A stretch of DNA of 64,000 nucleotides from Bradyrhizobium liaoningense (GTDB lineage Bacteria; Pseudomonadota; Alphaproteobacteria; Rhizobiales; Xanthobacteraceae), in NCBI RefSeq assembly GCF_018130785.1, contig NZ_JAFCJT010000002.1, positions 186,001-250,000 of the forward strand, read 5' to 3'. The notes beneath the pieces were generated by a model, which was not told where the DNA came from, ran no database searches, and saw only the letters and a program-made list of their open reading frames with translations. Position numbers and translations under genes: made by a program. Positions 37,097-46,960 of this stretch are shown in pieces (within the stretch, counting starts at the first letter, position 1; the number at the start of each line of letters is the position of its first letter).

Positions 37097-37708
37097 ATGG
37101 ACGACGCCAAGCTCGACGCACTGGGGCAGACGATCGTTAGCGCGCTTCCGGGCGCTGCCATCGGTCATTCGGTGGCCTTCAACCAGCTCACGGTCGACGT
37201 CGAGGCCGCCAAGATCGTCGAGGTGGTCAAGTACCTCCGCGACGATCCGAAGTGCCGGTTCATCAACTTCACCGACATCACGGCCGCGGACTATCCCTCG
37301 CGCGAAAAACGCTTCGACGTGATCTATCACTTGCTGTCTCCGACCCTGAACACGCGGATCCGGCTCAAGGCCCAGGCCGACGAGACCACGCAGGTGCCGT
37401 CGCTGATCGACGTGTTCCCGGGCGCGGACTGGTTCGAGCGCGAGGCCTACGACCTCTACGGCGTGTTCTTCGTCGGTCACCCCGACATGCGCCGCCTGCT
37501 GACCGACTACGGTTTCGAGGGCCATCCGCTGCGCAAGGATTTCCCGACCACCGGTTTCGTCGAGGTCCGCTACGACGACCAGGAGAAGCGGGTGGTGTAC
37601 GAGCCCGTCAGGCTCAACCAGGAATTCCGCAAGTTCGATTTCCTCTCGCCATGGGAAGGAGCGGACTATCCGCTTCCCGGTGACGAGAAGGCGGGACCGA
37701 AGGTCTGA
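37097..37708 (+). CDS. nuoC: NADH-quinone oxidoreductase subunit C
   Basis: 203 residues. The 30-kDa subunit signature is complete: [20 protein letters not shown], then [19 protein letters not shown]. It packs against NuoD and NuoB near the quinone site in the peripheral arm. nuoD starts two bases after its stop. Confidence 0.97.
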   Translation: MDDAKLDALGQTIVSALPGAAIGHSVAFNQLTVDVEAAKIVEVVKYLRDDPKCRFINFTDITAADYPSREKRFDVIYHLLSPTLNTRIRLKAQADETTQVPSLIDVFPGADWFEREAYDLYGVFFVGHPDMRRLLTDYGFEGHPLRKDFPTTGFVEVRYDDQEKRVVYEPVRLNQEFRKFDFLSPWEGADYPLPGDEKAGPKV

Positions 37709-37710
37709 TC

Positions 37711-38907
37711 ATGAACGAGCAACCCGAACAGCTTCGCAATTTCACCATCAACTTCGGGCCCCAGCATCCGGCTGCGCACGGCGTGCTGCGGTTGGTCCTG
37801 GAGCTTGACGGCGAAGTCGTCGCGCGCGTCGATCCGCATATCGGCCTGCTTCACCGCGGCACCGAAAAATTGATCGAGCAGAAGACCTATCTCCAGGCGA
37901 TCCCGTATTTCGACCGCCTCGACTACGTCGCGCCGATGAATCAGGAGCATGCCTTCTGTCTCGCCGCTGAAAAGCTGCTCGGCATCGAGGTGCCGCGCCG
38001 TGGCCAGTTGATCCGCGTGCTGTATTGCGAGATCGGCCGCATCCTCTCGCACCTCCTCAATGTCACCACGCAAGCGATGGACGTCGGCGCGCTGACCCCG
38101 CCGCTGTGGGGCTTCGAAGAGCGCGAGAAGCTGATGGTGTTCTACGAGCGCGCCTCCGGCAGCCGTATGCACGCAGCTTTCTTCCGCGTCGGCGGCGTGC
38201 ATCAGGACCTGCCGCAGAAGCTGGTCGACGACATCGAGGCCTGGTGCGATCCGTTCCTGAAGGTCGTGGACGACCTCGATCGCCTCCTCACCGCCAACCG
38301 CATCTTCAAGCAGCGCAACGTCGACATCGGCGTGGTGCCGCTGAAGGAAGCCTGGGAGTGGGGTTTCTCGGGCGTCATGGTGCGCGGCTCGGGCGCGGCC
38401 TGGGATTTGCGCAAGTCGCAGCCCTATGAGTGCTACGCCGAGATGGATTTCGACATCCCGATCGGCAAGAACGGCGACTGCTACGATCGCTACCTGATCC
38501 GCATGGAAGAGATGCGCCAGTCCGTGCGCATCATGAAGCAGTGCATCCAGAAGCTGAATGCAGCCGAAGGGAAGGGGCCTGTCGTCGTCGAGGACAACAA
38601 GGTCGCGCCGCCGCGCCGCGGCGAGATGAAGCGCTCGATGGAAGCGCTGATCCACCACTTCAAGCTCTACACCGAAGGCGTCCACGTGCCGGCCGGCGAA
38701 GTCTACGCCGCGGTCGAGGCGCCGAAGGGCGAGTTCGGCGTCTATCTGATCTCCGATGGCACCAACAAGCCCTACAAGTGCAAGATCCGCGCGCCGGGCT
38801 TTGCGCATCTGCAGGCGATGGACCACATCTGCCGCGGCCATCTGCTTGCCGACGTCTCGGCGATCCTCGGCTCGCTCGACATCGTGTTCGGAGAGGTCGA
38901 TCGGTGA
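37711..38907 (+). CDS. nuoD: NADH-quinone oxidoreductase subunit D (49 kDa)
   Basis: 398 residues. The start ([19 protein letters not shown]) and the quinone-site His and Tyr region ([14 protein letters not shown]) are conserved, as is [20 protein letters not shown] before the C-terminal FGEVDR. It forms the quinone cavity with NuoB. The last 15 bases including TGA are repeated exactly 311 bases downstream, flanking an inserted gene. Confidence 0.97.
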   Translation: MNEQPEQLRNFTINFGPQHPAAHGVLRLVLELDGEVVARVDPHIGLLHRGTEKLIEQKTYLQAIPYFDRLDYVAPMNQEHAFCLAAEKLLGIEVPRRGQLIRVLYCEIGRILSHLLNVTTQAMDVGALTPPLWGFEEREKLMVFYERASGSRMHAAFFRVGGVHQDLPQKLVDDIEAWCDPFLKVVDDLDRLLTANRIFKQRNVDIGVVPLKEAWEWGFSGVMVRGSGAAWDLRKSQPYECYAEMDFDIPIGKNGDCYDRYLIRMEEMRQSVRIMKQCIQKLNAAEGKGPVVVEDNKVAPPRRGEMKRSMEALIHHFKLYTEGVHVPAGEVYAAVEAPKGEFGVYLISDGTNKPYKCKIRAPGFAHLQAMDHICRGHLLADVSAILGSLDIVFGEVDR

Positions 38908-39218
38908 GAGCCATAATGCCTATCGCGATACTTGCTGGTGCGGGTTGTTGGGCCGGAAGCGCGCAGGCGCAGCTTCCGACCGCATTCTCCTCGCCGTGCC
39001 CAGGAGCAAGAACCGTCGCGAATTGGTGTCCGGATCAGTTGTCCAAAGAAGGCTGGAAGCTGAAATATGAAAGCGTAAGTCCGCGCGACCTGATGGATGT
39101 GTCCTGGCGCTACGAAGTATGGATTCGCGAGCGGGCCGCAGTTCTGTGCGGACTGAGTGGAAGCCGTGGCGGCCAGAAGACGAACTTTTGCAAGGAACTA
39201 AGCGAGGTCGATCGGTGA
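38893..39218. repeat. 311-bp segment bracketed by a 15-bp direct repeat
   Basis: GAGGTCGATCGGTGA occurs at 38893-38907 (end of nuoD) and again at 39204-39218 (immediately before the FkbM ATG). Everything between encodes the small secreted protein. Deleting one repeat and the insert would leave nuoD and the methyltransferase overlapping as TGATG, so the shorter arrangement is probably ancestral. Confidence 0.8.
38916..39218 (+). CDS. Small secreted Cys-containing protein inserted in the nuo operon
   Basis: 100 residues from ATG 38916; a GTG at 38904 overlapping the nuoD stop is the other candidate. A signal peptide (MPIAILAGAGCWAGSAQA) precedes a mature protein with four cysteines (two in PCPGARTVANWC, one in LCGLSG, one in NFC), enough for two disulphides. 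No family is recognised. It is not a canonical complex I subunit. The segment is flanked by a 15-base direct repeat, and its third-position GC looks lower than that of the neighbours, both signs of insertion. A periplasmic role is likely. Confidence 0.6.
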   Translation: MPIAILAGAGCWAGSAQAQLPTAFSSPCPGARTVANWCPDQLSKEGWKLKYESVSPRDLMDVSWRYEVWIRERAAVLCGLSGSRGGQKTNFCKELSEVDR

Positions 39219-40180
39219 TGGCGCAGGCGCCAATCCAGTTTGACCGTGCCTCGGGGGCCCTTGAAGGGGCCAACCTGTGGGAGCGGACGGCTGCCTTGGC
39301 GCTGGTGACGGGATCGAAGATCTCGTCGCACTTCTCGCATATGGGCTACATCGCCTGCGCGAACCTGCTGCGGAAAACGCTGCCCGAGCGCAATATCGCG
39401 ATCAGGCTCAACTCCGACGCCGTGTTCGAGTTCCCTTACGGCGACGGCTATTGGAGCAAGCTCCTCAACCGCTCCTACAATTACGAGGACGAGCTTGAGC
39501 TGCTGTTCGCCGACTCCATCGACGTCGACTACACGCTGCTCGATTGCGGCGCGAACTACGGCTACTGGTCGGTGCTGGTGTCGAGCAAGCCGTTCGGCTC
39601 GCACAAGGCGATCGCGATCGAGCCGTCGGGCCAGAACTACCCGAAGCTCGCCAACAACGCCCGCGTCAATGGCAATCGCTTCGAGACCCTGAAATGCGCG
39701 ATCGGCGCGGCTCGCGGCACCGCGCGTCTGTCCGGCACCAAGCACGAAGCCTTCAGCATCGCCGGCGCTCCGTCGGCAGGCGGCGAGGAAGTGCCCGTTC
39801 TCGCGCTCGACAATCTCATCGACGACGGCAAGGTGGCGGCCCACGGCAAGTACCTGATCAAGCTCGACGTCGAGGGCGTCGAGATCGAGGCGATCAAGGG
39901 CGGCGCCCGGCTGCTTGAGACCGACAGCGTCATCATGTGCGAGGAGCACGGCAGCGACCGCAGCCACGCAGTGTCGCGCTATATCCTCGAACAAACCCCG
40001 CTGAAGCTGATCGTGCTCGATCCGCGCACCAACCGGATGGAGACCGTGACCGAGCTGTCGATCCTCGACCGCATCAAGGTCTCGACCCACGTCGGCTACA
40101 ACGTTTTCGGCACCGCAAGCGCATTCTGGCAGGACAGGATCGATGCCCTGAATGCGAAAACCGCGCGCCGTATGCAGTGA
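39218..40180 (+). CDS. FkbM family SAM-dependent methyltransferase within the nuo operon
   Basis: 320 residues from ATG 39218, which overlaps the stop of the preceding gene (TGATG). SAM-binding motif I reads YTLLDCGANYGYWSV at 105-119; the acidic loop IAIEPSGQN follows near 132-140; the FkbM hallmark LIKLDVEGVEIEAIKGG is at 213-229. FkbM proteins methylate sugar or small-molecule hydroxyls, and some act on proteins. Location between nuoD and nuoE, coupled to both, suggests a link to complex I biogenesis or to a quinone or sugar pathway. The first 100 residues are not typical of the core domain. Confidence 0.85.
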   Translation: MAQAPIQFDRASGALEGANLWERTAALALVTGSKISSHFSHMGYIACANLLRKTLPERNIAIRLNSDAVFEFPYGDGYWSKLLNRSYNYEDELELLFADSIDVDYTLLDCGANYGYWSVLVSSKPFGSHKAIAIEPSGQNYPKLANNARVNGNRFETLKCAIGAARGTARLSGTKHEAFSIAGAPSAGGEEVPVLALDNLIDDGKVAAHGKYLIKLDVEGVEIEAIKGGARLLETDSVIMCEEHGSDRSHAVSRYILEQTPLKLIVLDPRTNRMETVTELSILDRIKVSTHVGYNVFGTASAFWQDRIDALNAKTARRMQ

Positions 40181-40190
40181 GAGATAAGAG

Positions 40191-40802
40191 ATGTCCGTTC
40201 GCCGATTAGCACCGAAGGAAGTCCAGCCCGCGAGCTTTGCGTTCACGGACGAGAACCTCGCGTTCGCCAAGCAGCAGATCGCGAAATATCCGGCCGGGCG
40301 TCAGGCCTCCGCCGTCATCGCCATTCTCTGGCGCGTGCAGGAACAGCACGAAGGCTGGGTCTCGGAAGCCGCGATCCGCGCCGTCGCCGACTTGCTCGAC
40401 ATGCCCTATATCCGCGTGCTGGAAGTTGCGACCTTCTACACGATGTTCCAGCTCGCCCCCGTCGGCAAGAAGGCCCACGTCCAGGTCTGCGGCACCACGC
40501 CGTGCCGCCTGCGCGGTGCCGAGGATCTCATCCACGTCTGCGAGCACCGCATCCACCACGAGCCGTTTCATCTGTCCAAGGATGGCAATTTCAGCTGGGA
40601 AGAGGTGGAGTGCCTCGGTGCCTGCGTGAATGCGCCGATGGTGCTGATCGGCAAGGACACCTATGAGGATTTGACCAAGGAAACCTTTGGCAAGGTGCTC
40701 GACGGCTTCGCCTCGGGCAATCCGCCGAAGCCCGGTCCGCAGAACGGCCGTCAGTTCTCGGCGCCGACGGGTGGGCCGACCACGCTGAAGGAGATCACCT
40801 GA
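40191..40802 (+). CDS. nuoE: NADH-quinone oxidoreductase subunit E (24 kDa)
   Basis: 203 residues. The four ligands of the N1a 2Fe-2S cluster are Cys100 and Cys105 (VCGTTPC) and Cys141 and Cys145 ([11 protein letters not shown]). The N-terminal helical bundle ([19 protein letters not shown]) is standard. It partners NuoF at the NADH-oxidising tip. Its stop overlaps the start of a small membrane gene as TGATG. Confidence 0.97.
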   Translation: MSVRRLAPKEVQPASFAFTDENLAFAKQQIAKYPAGRQASAVIAILWRVQEQHEGWVSEAAIRAVADLLDMPYIRVLEVATFYTMFQLAPVGKKAHVQVCGTTPCRLRGAEDLIHVCEHRIHHEPFHLSKDGNFSWEEVECLGACVNAPMVLIGKDTYEDLTKETFGKVLDGFASGNPPKPGPQNGRQFSAPTGGPTTLKEIT

Positions 40803-41002
40803 TGCGTGATCGCCCCGCAATTGGAGGGAACGAGGCCGTGAACAAATGGGGCTTCGTCGCCATGCACGCCGCGGTCGCGGCCGCCTTCATGTTCCTGCTG
40901 CAGCGCTTCGTGATGAACGCGACGCAGGAGAGCAGCCTACTCTGGGCGCTGACCTTCGCCGTCTGCGCCGCCGGACTTGCCTACAAGCAGTCCAATCGTT
41001 GA
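40802..41002 (+). CDS. Small membrane protein between nuoE and nuoF
   Basis: 66 residues (or about 54 from an in-frame GTG at 40838). Two hydrophobic segments: WGFVAMHAAVAAAFMFLLQRF and LLWALTFAVCAAGLAY. It is translationally coupled to nuoE (TGATG) and ends 15 bases before nuoF. It is not one of the 14 core subunits; a supernumerary complex I subunit or assembly factor is the simplest idea, but I do not recognise a named family. Confidence 0.75.
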   Translation: MRDRPAIGGNEAVNKWGFVAMHAAVAAAFMFLLQRFVMNATQESSLLWALTFAVCAAGLAYKQSNR

Positions 41003-41017
41003 TCGGAAAGCACTGAA

Positions 41018-42343
41018 ATGCTCGAGGACAAGGACCGCATCTTCAAGAACCTCTACGGCCTCCACGACTGGGGGCTCGAGGGCGCGCGGCGCCGCGGCGC
41101 CTGGGATGGTACGAAGAATATCATCGACAAGGGCCGTGACTGGATCATCAACGAGATGAAGGCCTCGGGTCTGCGCGGGCGCGGTGGCGCCGGCTTCCCG
41201 ACCGGCCTGAAATGGTCGTTCATGCCGAAGGAATCGACCGACGGCCGGCCGAGCTATCTCGTCGTCAACGCCGACGAATCCGAGCCCGGCACCTGCAAGG
41301 ATCGCGAGATCATGCGGCACGATCCGCATCTCCTGATCGAAGGCTGCCTGATCGCGAGCTGCGCGATGAACGCGCATGCCTGCTACATCTATGTCCGCGG
41401 CGAGTTCATCCGCGAGCGCGAGCATCTCCAGGCCGCGATCGACCAGGCCTATGAGGCCAAGCTCGTCGGCAAGGACAATGTCAACGGCTGGCCGTTCGAC
41501 ATCTACGTCGCGCACGGCGCCGGCGCCTATATCTGCGGCGAGGAGACCGCGCTGCTCGAAAGCCTCGAAGGCAAGAAGGGCCAGCCGCGCCTGAAGCCGC
41601 CGTTCCCGGCCAATGTCGGCCTGTTCGGCTGCCCGACCACCGTCAACAACGTCGAGTCGATCGCGGTTGCGCCCGACATCCTGCGGCGCGGCGCCGCGTG
41701 GTTCGCCGGCATCGGCCGTCCGAACAATGTCGGCACCAAGCTGTTCTGCATCTCCGGCCATGTCGAGCGGCCCTGCAACGTCGAAGAGGCCATGGGCATT
41801 CCGTTCCGTGAGCTGATCGAGAAGCATTGCGGCGGCATCCGCGGCGGCTGGGACAACCTCAAGGCCGTGATCCCCGGCGGCTCCTCGGTGCGCATGGTGC
41901 CGGCCGAGCAGATCATTGACACGCCGATGGATTTCGACAGCCTGAGCAAGCTGCGCTCGGGCCTCGGCACTGCGGCCGTGATCGTGATGGACAAGTCGAC
42001 CGACTTGATCCGCTCCATCGCCCGCATCTCCTATTTCTACAAGCATGAGAGCTGCGGCCAGTGCACGCCGTGCCGCGAAGGCACCGGCTGGATGTGGCGC
42101 GTGCTCACCCGCATGGCCGACGGCCGCGCCCACAAGCGCGAGATCGACATGCTGCTCGAAGTCACAAAGCAGGTCGAAGGCCATACCATCTGCGCGCTCG
42201 GCGACGCAGCCGCCTGGCCGATCCAGGGCCTGATCGCGCATTTCCGTCACGAGATCGAAGCGCGCATCGACCAGTATTCGCACAAGGCCGACATCGACGA
42301 TATCGGCGTCCGCGATCCCGTGAACATGGTCGCGGCGGAGTAA
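41018..42343 (+). CDS. nuoF: NADH-quinone oxidoreductase subunit F (51 kDa)
   Basis: 441 residues. NADH/FMN binding motif [16 protein letters not shown] is near 52-67, the FMN region [17 protein letters not shown] is near 170-186, and the N3 4Fe-4S ligands are in [16 protein letters not shown] near 345-360 plus CALGD. It oxidises NADH and passes electrons via FMN. Encoded with NuoE and NuoG as the electron-input module. Confidence 0.97.
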   Translation: MLEDKDRIFKNLYGLHDWGLEGARRRGAWDGTKNIIDKGRDWIINEMKASGLRGRGGAGFPTGLKWSFMPKESTDGRPSYLVVNADESEPGTCKDREIMRHDPHLLIEGCLIASCAMNAHACYIYVRGEFIREREHLQAAIDQAYEAKLVGKDNVNGWPFDIYVAHGAGAYICGEETALLESLEGKKGQPRLKPPFPANVGLFGCPTTVNNVESIAVAPDILRRGAAWFAGIGRPNNVGTKLFCISGHVERPCNVEEAMGIPFRELIEKHCGGIRGGWDNLKAVIPGGSSVRMVPAEQIIDTPMDFDSLSKLRSGLGTAAVIVMDKSTDLIRSIARISYFYKHESCGQCTPCREGTGWMWRVLTRMADGRAHKREIDMLLEVTKQVEGHTICALGDAAAWPIQGLIAHFRHEIEARIDQYSHKADIDDIGVRDPVNMVAAE

Positions 42344-42348
42344 GAGAA

Positions 42349-44424
42349 ATGACCAAGCTCATCATCGACGGCAAAGAGATCGATGTCCCCGCCGAATACA
42401 CGCTGCTTCAGGCGTGCGAAGCGGCCGGCGCCGAGATTCCGCGCTTCTGCTATCACGAGCGGCTGTCGATCGCCGGCAATTGCCGGATGTGCCTCGTCGA
42501 AGTGAAGGGCGGCCCGAAGCCGGTCGCGAGCTGCGCCTGGGGCGTGCGCGATTGCCGTCCGGGCCCCAAGGGCGAGCCGCCGGAAATCTCCACGCGTTCG
42601 CCGATGGTGAAGAAGGCGCGCGAAGGCGTGATGGAGTTCCTTCTCATCAACCATCCGCTGGATTGCCCGATCTGCGACCAGGGCGGCGAGTGCGACCTTC
42701 AGGACCAGGCGATGGGTTATGGTGTCGACACCAGCCGCTTCGCCGAGAACAAGCGCGCGGTAGAGGACAAATATCTCGGTGCGCTGGTCAAGACCTCGAT
42801 GAACCGCTGCATCCAGTGCACGCGCTGCGTCCGCTTCTCGGCGGAAGTCGCCGGCGCGCCCGAGATGGGCGCCACCGGCCGCGGCGAGGACATGGAGATC
42901 ACGACTTATCTCGAGCACGCGCTGACGTCCGAATTGCAGGGCAATCTCGTCGACATCTGCCCGGTCGGCGCGCTGACCTCGAAGCCCTATGCGTTCGCGG
43001 CGCGCCCGTGGGAGCTCGGCAAGACCCAGTCGATCGACGTCATGGACGGCATCGGCTCGGCGATCCGCGTCGACACCCGCGGCCGCGAGGTGATGCGCGT
43101 GCTGCCGCGCATCAACGAGGCCGTGAACGAGGAGTGGATCTCCGACAAGACCCGTCACGTCGTCGACGGCCTGCGCACCCAGCGCCTCGACCGGCCTTAC
43201 ATCCGCGAAGCCGGCAAACTGCGGGCGGCGAGCTGGCCGGAAGCCTTCGCCGCGATCGCATCCAAGGCGGCGCGCACCGACGGCAAGCGCATCGGCGCGA
43301 TCGCGGGCGACCTCGCCGGCGTCGAAGAGATGTTCGCGCTGAAGGATCTGCTCGCCAAATACGGCTCCAGCAATCTCGCGGTGCAAGGCGGCGACGCCTT
43401 CGATCCCGCGCTCGGCCGCGGCTCCTACATCTTCAACCCGACGCTGGTCGGCATCGAGCAGGCCGACGCGCTGCTCATCATCGGCGCCAATCCGCGCAAG
43501 GAAGCGGCGGTGTTCAACGCCCGCATCCGCAAGCGCTGGCGCGCCGGCGGCTTCAAGGTCGGCGTGATCGGCGCCAAGGCCGATCTCACTTACGACTATG
43601 ATCATCTCGGCGCGGGCACCGAGACGCTCGGCGAGCTCGCGGCCGGCAAGCACTCCTTCATGGACGTGCTGAAGAACGCCAAGAACCCGATCATCCTGGT
43701 CGGCGCGGGCGCGGCCTCGCGTCACGACGGCGCTGCCGTTCTCGCTGCGGCCGCCAAGCTCGCGCTCGACGTCGGCGCGGTGAAGGACGGCTGGAACGGC
43801 TTTGCCGTGCTGCACGAGACCGCCTCGCGCGTCGGTGCGCTCGATATCGGCTTCTCCGCCACGGCGGGCGGGCTGAACGCCGCGCAGATGACGACGTTCG
43901 GTACGCTCGACCTGCTGTTCCTGCTTGGCGCCGACGAGATCAAGGCGCCGGACGGCACCTTCGTCGTCTATATCGGCACCCATGGCGACCGCGGCGCGCA
44001 TCGTGCCGATGTCATTCTACCGGCAGCCGCCTACACCGAGAAGTCCGCGATCTACGTCAACACCGAAGGCCGCGTGCAGATGACGGGCCGCGCCGCGTTT
44101 CCGCCGGGCGAAGCCCGCGAGGACTGGGCGATCGTCCGTGCGTTGTCGGAAGCGCTCGGCAAGAAACTCGGCTACGACTCGCTCCCGGCGCTCCGCCAGG
44201 CGATCTTCAAGGCCGTGCCGCATCTGATCCGTCTCGACCAGATCGAGGCCGGTTCGGCCGACCAGATCAAGAAGCTGGCCGGGAAGGGCGGTTCGCCCGA
44301 GAAGGCGCCGTTCAAGGCGGCGATCGAGGACTTCTATTTGACCAACCCAATCGCGCGTGCGTCCGCCGTGATGGCGGAATGTTCGCGGCTTGCCTCCGGG
44401 CAGATGCTGACCGCAGCGGAGTGA
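42349..44424 (+). CDS. nuoG: NADH-quinone oxidoreductase subunit G (75 kDa)
   Basis: 691 residues. The N-terminal 2Fe-2S domain has Cys34, Cys45, Cys48 and Cys62. Next come the His-ligand cluster ([17 protein letters not shown]) and the 4Fe-4S sites ([15 protein letters not shown]). The long C-terminal part is a molybdopterin-oxidoreductase-like domain without cofactor function in complex I. Starts five bases after the nuoF stop. Confidence 0.97.
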   Translation: MTKLIIDGKEIDVPAEYTLLQACEAAGAEIPRFCYHERLSIAGNCRMCLVEVKGGPKPVASCAWGVRDCRPGPKGEPPEISTRSPMVKKAREGVMEFLLINHPLDCPICDQGGECDLQDQAMGYGVDTSRFAENKRAVEDKYLGALVKTSMNRCIQCTRCVRFSAEVAGAPEMGATGRGEDMEITTYLEHALTSELQGNLVDICPVGALTSKPYAFAARPWELGKTQSIDVMDGIGSAIRVDTRGREVMRVLPRINEAVNEEWISDKTRHVVDGLRTQRLDRPYIREAGKLRAASWPEAFAAIASKAARTDGKRIGAIAGDLAGVEEMFALKDLLAKYGSSNLAVQGGDAFDPALGRGSYIFNPTLVGIEQADALLIIGANPRKEAAVFNARIRKRWRAGGFKVGVIGAKADLTYDYDHLGAGTETLGELAAGKHSFMDVLKNAKNPIILVGAGAASRHDGAAVLAAAAKLALDVGAVKDGWNGFAVLHETASRVGALDIGFSATAGGLNAAQMTTFGTLDLLFLLGADEIKAPDGTFVVYIGTHGDRGAHRADVILPAAAYTEKSAIYVNTEGRVQMTGRAAFPPGEAREDWAIVRALSEALGKKLGYDSLPALRQAIFKAVPHLIRLDQIEAGSADQIKKLAGKGGSPEKAPFKAAIEDFYLTNPIARASAVMAECSRLASGQMLTAAE

Positions 44425-44428
44425 GCCG

Positions 44429-45496
44429 ATGGAATTCTTCGAAAGCGCATTCTGGACCGGTTTCCTCTGGCCGCTGATCATCATGGTCGCGGAGAGCGTT
44501 CTGGTGCTCGTCGTCCTCCTGGTTGCGATCGCCTACATCCTGCTCGCCGACCGCAAGATCTGGGCAGCGGTGCAGATCCGCCGCGGCCCGAACGTGGTCG
44601 GCCCCTGGGGCCTGCTGCAATCCTTCGCCGACCTGCTGAAGTTCGTGCTGAAGGAGCCGATCATCCCGTCCGGCGCCAACAAGGGCGTGTTTCTCCTTGC
44701 TCCCTTGGTCTCATGCGTGCTCGCGCTCGCCGCCTGGGCGGTGATCCCGACCAATCTCGGCTGGGTGATCTCCGACATCAATGTCGGCATCCTCTTCATC
44801 TTCGCGATCTCGTCGCTGTCGATCTACGGCATCATCATGGCCGGCTGGTCGTCGAACTCGAAATACCCGTTCCTGGCCGCGCTGCGTTCGGCGGCGCAGA
44901 TGGTGTCGTATGAAGTCTCGATCGGCTTCGTCATCATCACGGTGCTGCTCTGCGCCGGCACGCTGAACCTCTCGGCCGTGGTCGAGGCCCAGCATGCGCG
45001 CGGCCTTGCCAGCCTGATCGGGCTGCCGCAGCTCACCATCCTGAACTGGTACGTCTGGCCGCTGTTCCCGATGTTCGTGATCTTCTACGTCTCGGCGCTG
45101 GCGGAAACCAACCGTCCGCCGTTCGATCTCGTGGAAGCTGAATCCGAGCTGGTCGCCGGCTTCATGGTCGAATACGGCTCGACGCCGTATCTGCTGTTCA
45201 TGCTCGGCGAATACGTCGCGATCGTCACGATGTGCGCGATGGCGACGATCCTGTTCCTCGGAGGCTGGCTGCCGCCGGTGGACCTGCCGCCCTTCAACTG
45301 GGTGCCGGGGATCATCTGGTTCTCGCTCAAAGTCTTCTTCATGTTCTTCCTGTTCGCGATGGCAAAGGCGATCGTGCCGCGCTACCGCTACGACCAATTG
45401 ATGCGCCTCGGCTGGAAGGTGTTCCTGCCGCTGTCGCTGGCGATGGTGGTCGTGGTGGCCGGCGTGCTGCATTTCGCCGGCATCGCGCCGAAGTGA
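44429..45496 (+). CDS. nuoH: NADH-quinone oxidoreductase subunit H (ND1-like)
   Basis: 355 residues with about eight to nine membrane helices. The conserved cytoplasmic loop [20 protein letters not shown] near 221-240 and the early [16 protein letters not shown] motif are diagnostic. It builds the membrane side of the quinone channel. Four-base gap to nuoG. Confidence 0.97.
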   Translation: MEFFESAFWTGFLWPLIIMVAESVLVLVVLLVAIAYILLADRKIWAAVQIRRGPNVVGPWGLLQSFADLLKFVLKEPIIPSGANKGVFLLAPLVSCVLALAAWAVIPTNLGWVISDINVGILFIFAISSLSIYGIIMAGWSSNSKYPFLAALRSAAQMVSYEVSIGFVIITVLLCAGTLNLSAVVEAQHARGLASLIGLPQLTILNWYVWPLFPMFVIFYVSALAETNRPPFDLVEAESELVAGFMVEYGSTPYLLFMLGEYVAIVTMCAMATILFLGGWLPPVDLPPFNWVPGIIWFSLKVFFMFFLFAMAKAIVPRYRYDQLMRLGWKVFLPLSLAMVVVVAGVLHFAGIAPK

Positions 45497-45504
45497 GGGC
45501 CGTC

Positions 45505-45999
45505 ATGGGTATCAACATCAACGCCACCGCACGCTCGCTCCTGCTGTCGGAATTCGTCTCGGCGTTCTTCCTCGCCATGCGCTATTTCTTCCAGCCGAAG
45601 CCGACGCTGAACTATCCCTTCGAGAAGGGCCCGATCTCGCCGCGTTTCCGCGGCGAGCATGCGCTGCGCCGCTATCCGAACGGCGAAGAGCGCTGCATCG
45701 CCTGCAAGCTGTGCGAAGCCGTCTGCCCGGCGCAGGCCATCACCATCGAGGCCGGCCCGCGCCGCAATGACGGCACCCGCCGCACCGTGCGCTACGACAT
45801 CGACATGGTGAAGTGCATCTATTGCGGCCTCTGCCAGGAGGCCTGTCCGGTCGACGCCATCGTCGAAGGTCCGAACTTCGAGTTCGCGACCGAGACCCGC
45901 GAGGAACTGTTCTATGACAAGGCCAAGCTGCTCGCCAATGGCGACCGCTGGGAACGCGAGATCGCGAAAGCGATCGAGCTCGACGCGCCGTACCGGTGA
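45505..45999 (+). CDS. nuoI: NADH-quinone oxidoreductase subunit I
   Basis: 164 residues with two 4Fe-4S ferredoxin motifs, [12 protein letters not shown] and [12 protein letters not shown], which bind clusters N6a and N6b. An amphipathic N-terminal segment ([20 protein letters not shown]) attaches it to the membrane arm. The ATG at 45505 gives the family's usual N-terminus. Confidence 0.97.
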   Translation: MGININATARSLLLSEFVSAFFLAMRYFFQPKPTLNYPFEKGPISPRFRGEHALRRYPNGEERCIACKLCEAVCPAQAITIEAGPRRNDGTRRTVRYDIDMVKCIYCGLCQEACPVDAIVEGPNFEFATETREELFYDKAKLLANGDRWEREIAKAIELDAPYR

Positions 46000-46008
46000 G
46001 ATGAGAGC

Positions 46009-46647
46009 ATGATCCTTCCCGCGCTGTTCTTCTATCTCTTCGCCGGCATCTGCGTCGCCTCGGCGGTGATGGTGATTGTCTCGCGCAATCCCGTGCACTC
46101 CGTGCTGTACCTGATCCTGGCCTTCGTCAACGCCTCCGGCCTGTTCGTGCTGATGGGCGCCGAATTCCTCGCGATGATCCTGATCGTCGTCTATGTCGGC
46201 GCCGTCGCGGTACTGTTCCTGTTCGTGATCATGATGCTCGACGTCGACTTCCTCGAGCTGCGCGAGGGCTTCATCGAGTACCTGCCGGTCGGCCTGGTGA
46301 TCGGCGGCATCTTCCTGTTCGAGCTGCTGCTCACCGTCGGCTTCTGGGTCATCAACCCCGGCGTCTCCAAGACGATCACGGCGGCGATCCCGACCAATGT
46401 CAGCAACACCGAGGCGCTCGGCCTCGTGCTCTATACGAAGTACATCCACTACTTCCAGCTCTCGGGCATGGTGCTGCTGGTCGCCATGATCGGCGCCATC
46501 GTGCTGACGCTGCGCCACAAGGCGAGCGTGAAGCGGCAGGACATCAACGTTCAGAACGCACGCACGCCCGACATGGCGATGGCGATGCGCAAGGTGGCAC
46601 CGGGGCAGGGGCTCCAGGATGCCGACGCGGCGGAGTGGGTGAAATGA
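46009..46647 (+). CDS. nuoJ: NADH-quinone oxidoreductase subunit J
   Basis: 212 residues with five membrane helices. The conserved helix-three region [18 protein letters not shown] marks NuoJ/ND6, which contains the pi-bulge helix of proton coupling. The C-terminal tail is hydrophilic. Its stop overlaps the nuoK start as ATGA. Confidence 0.96.
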   Translation: MILPALFFYLFAGICVASAVMVIVSRNPVHSVLYLILAFVNASGLFVLMGAEFLAMILIVVYVGAVAVLFLFVIMMLDVDFLELREGFIEYLPVGLVIGGIFLFELLLTVGFWVINPGVSKTITAAIPTNVSNTEALGLVLYTKYIHYFQLSGMVLLVAMIGAIVLTLRHKASVKRQDINVQNARTPDMAMAMRKVAPGQGLQDADAAEWVK

Positions 46648-46952
46648 CGATCGGGCTCGGACATTATCTGGCGGTCGGCGCGATCCTGTTCACGCTCGGG
46701 ATCCTCGGCATCTTCCTGAACCGCAAGAACATCATCGTCATCCTGATGTCGATCGAGCTGATCCTGCTCTCGGTCAACATCAACCTCGTTGCGTTCTCGA
46801 CCTTCCTCGGCGACATCGTCGGCCAGGTCTTCGCGTTGCTGGTGCTGACTGTTGCGGCTGCGGAAGCCGCGATCGGTCTCGCCATCCTGGTGGTCTATTT
46901 CCGCAACCGCGGCTCGATCGCGGTTGAGGACGTCAATCTGATGAAGGGCTGA
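46644..46952 (+). CDS. nuoK: NADH-quinone oxidoreductase subunit K
   Basis: 102 residues with three helices. The conserved Glu in [17 protein letters not shown] and a second in [13 protein letters not shown] are the membrane proton-path carboxylates of NuoK/ND4L. Start ATG overlaps nuoJ by four bases. Confidence 0.97.
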   Translation: MTIGLGHYLAVGAILFTLGILGIFLNRKNIIVILMSIELILLSVNINLVAFSTFLGDIVGQVFALLVLTVAAAEAAIGLAILVVYFRNRGSIAVEDVNLMKG

Positions 46953-46960
46953 GCTCGGTC

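Noticed and set aside
42247..44001. 584-residue minus-strand ORF opposite nuoG
   Set aside because: Shadow of nuoG; no motif and opposite to a core complex I gene.
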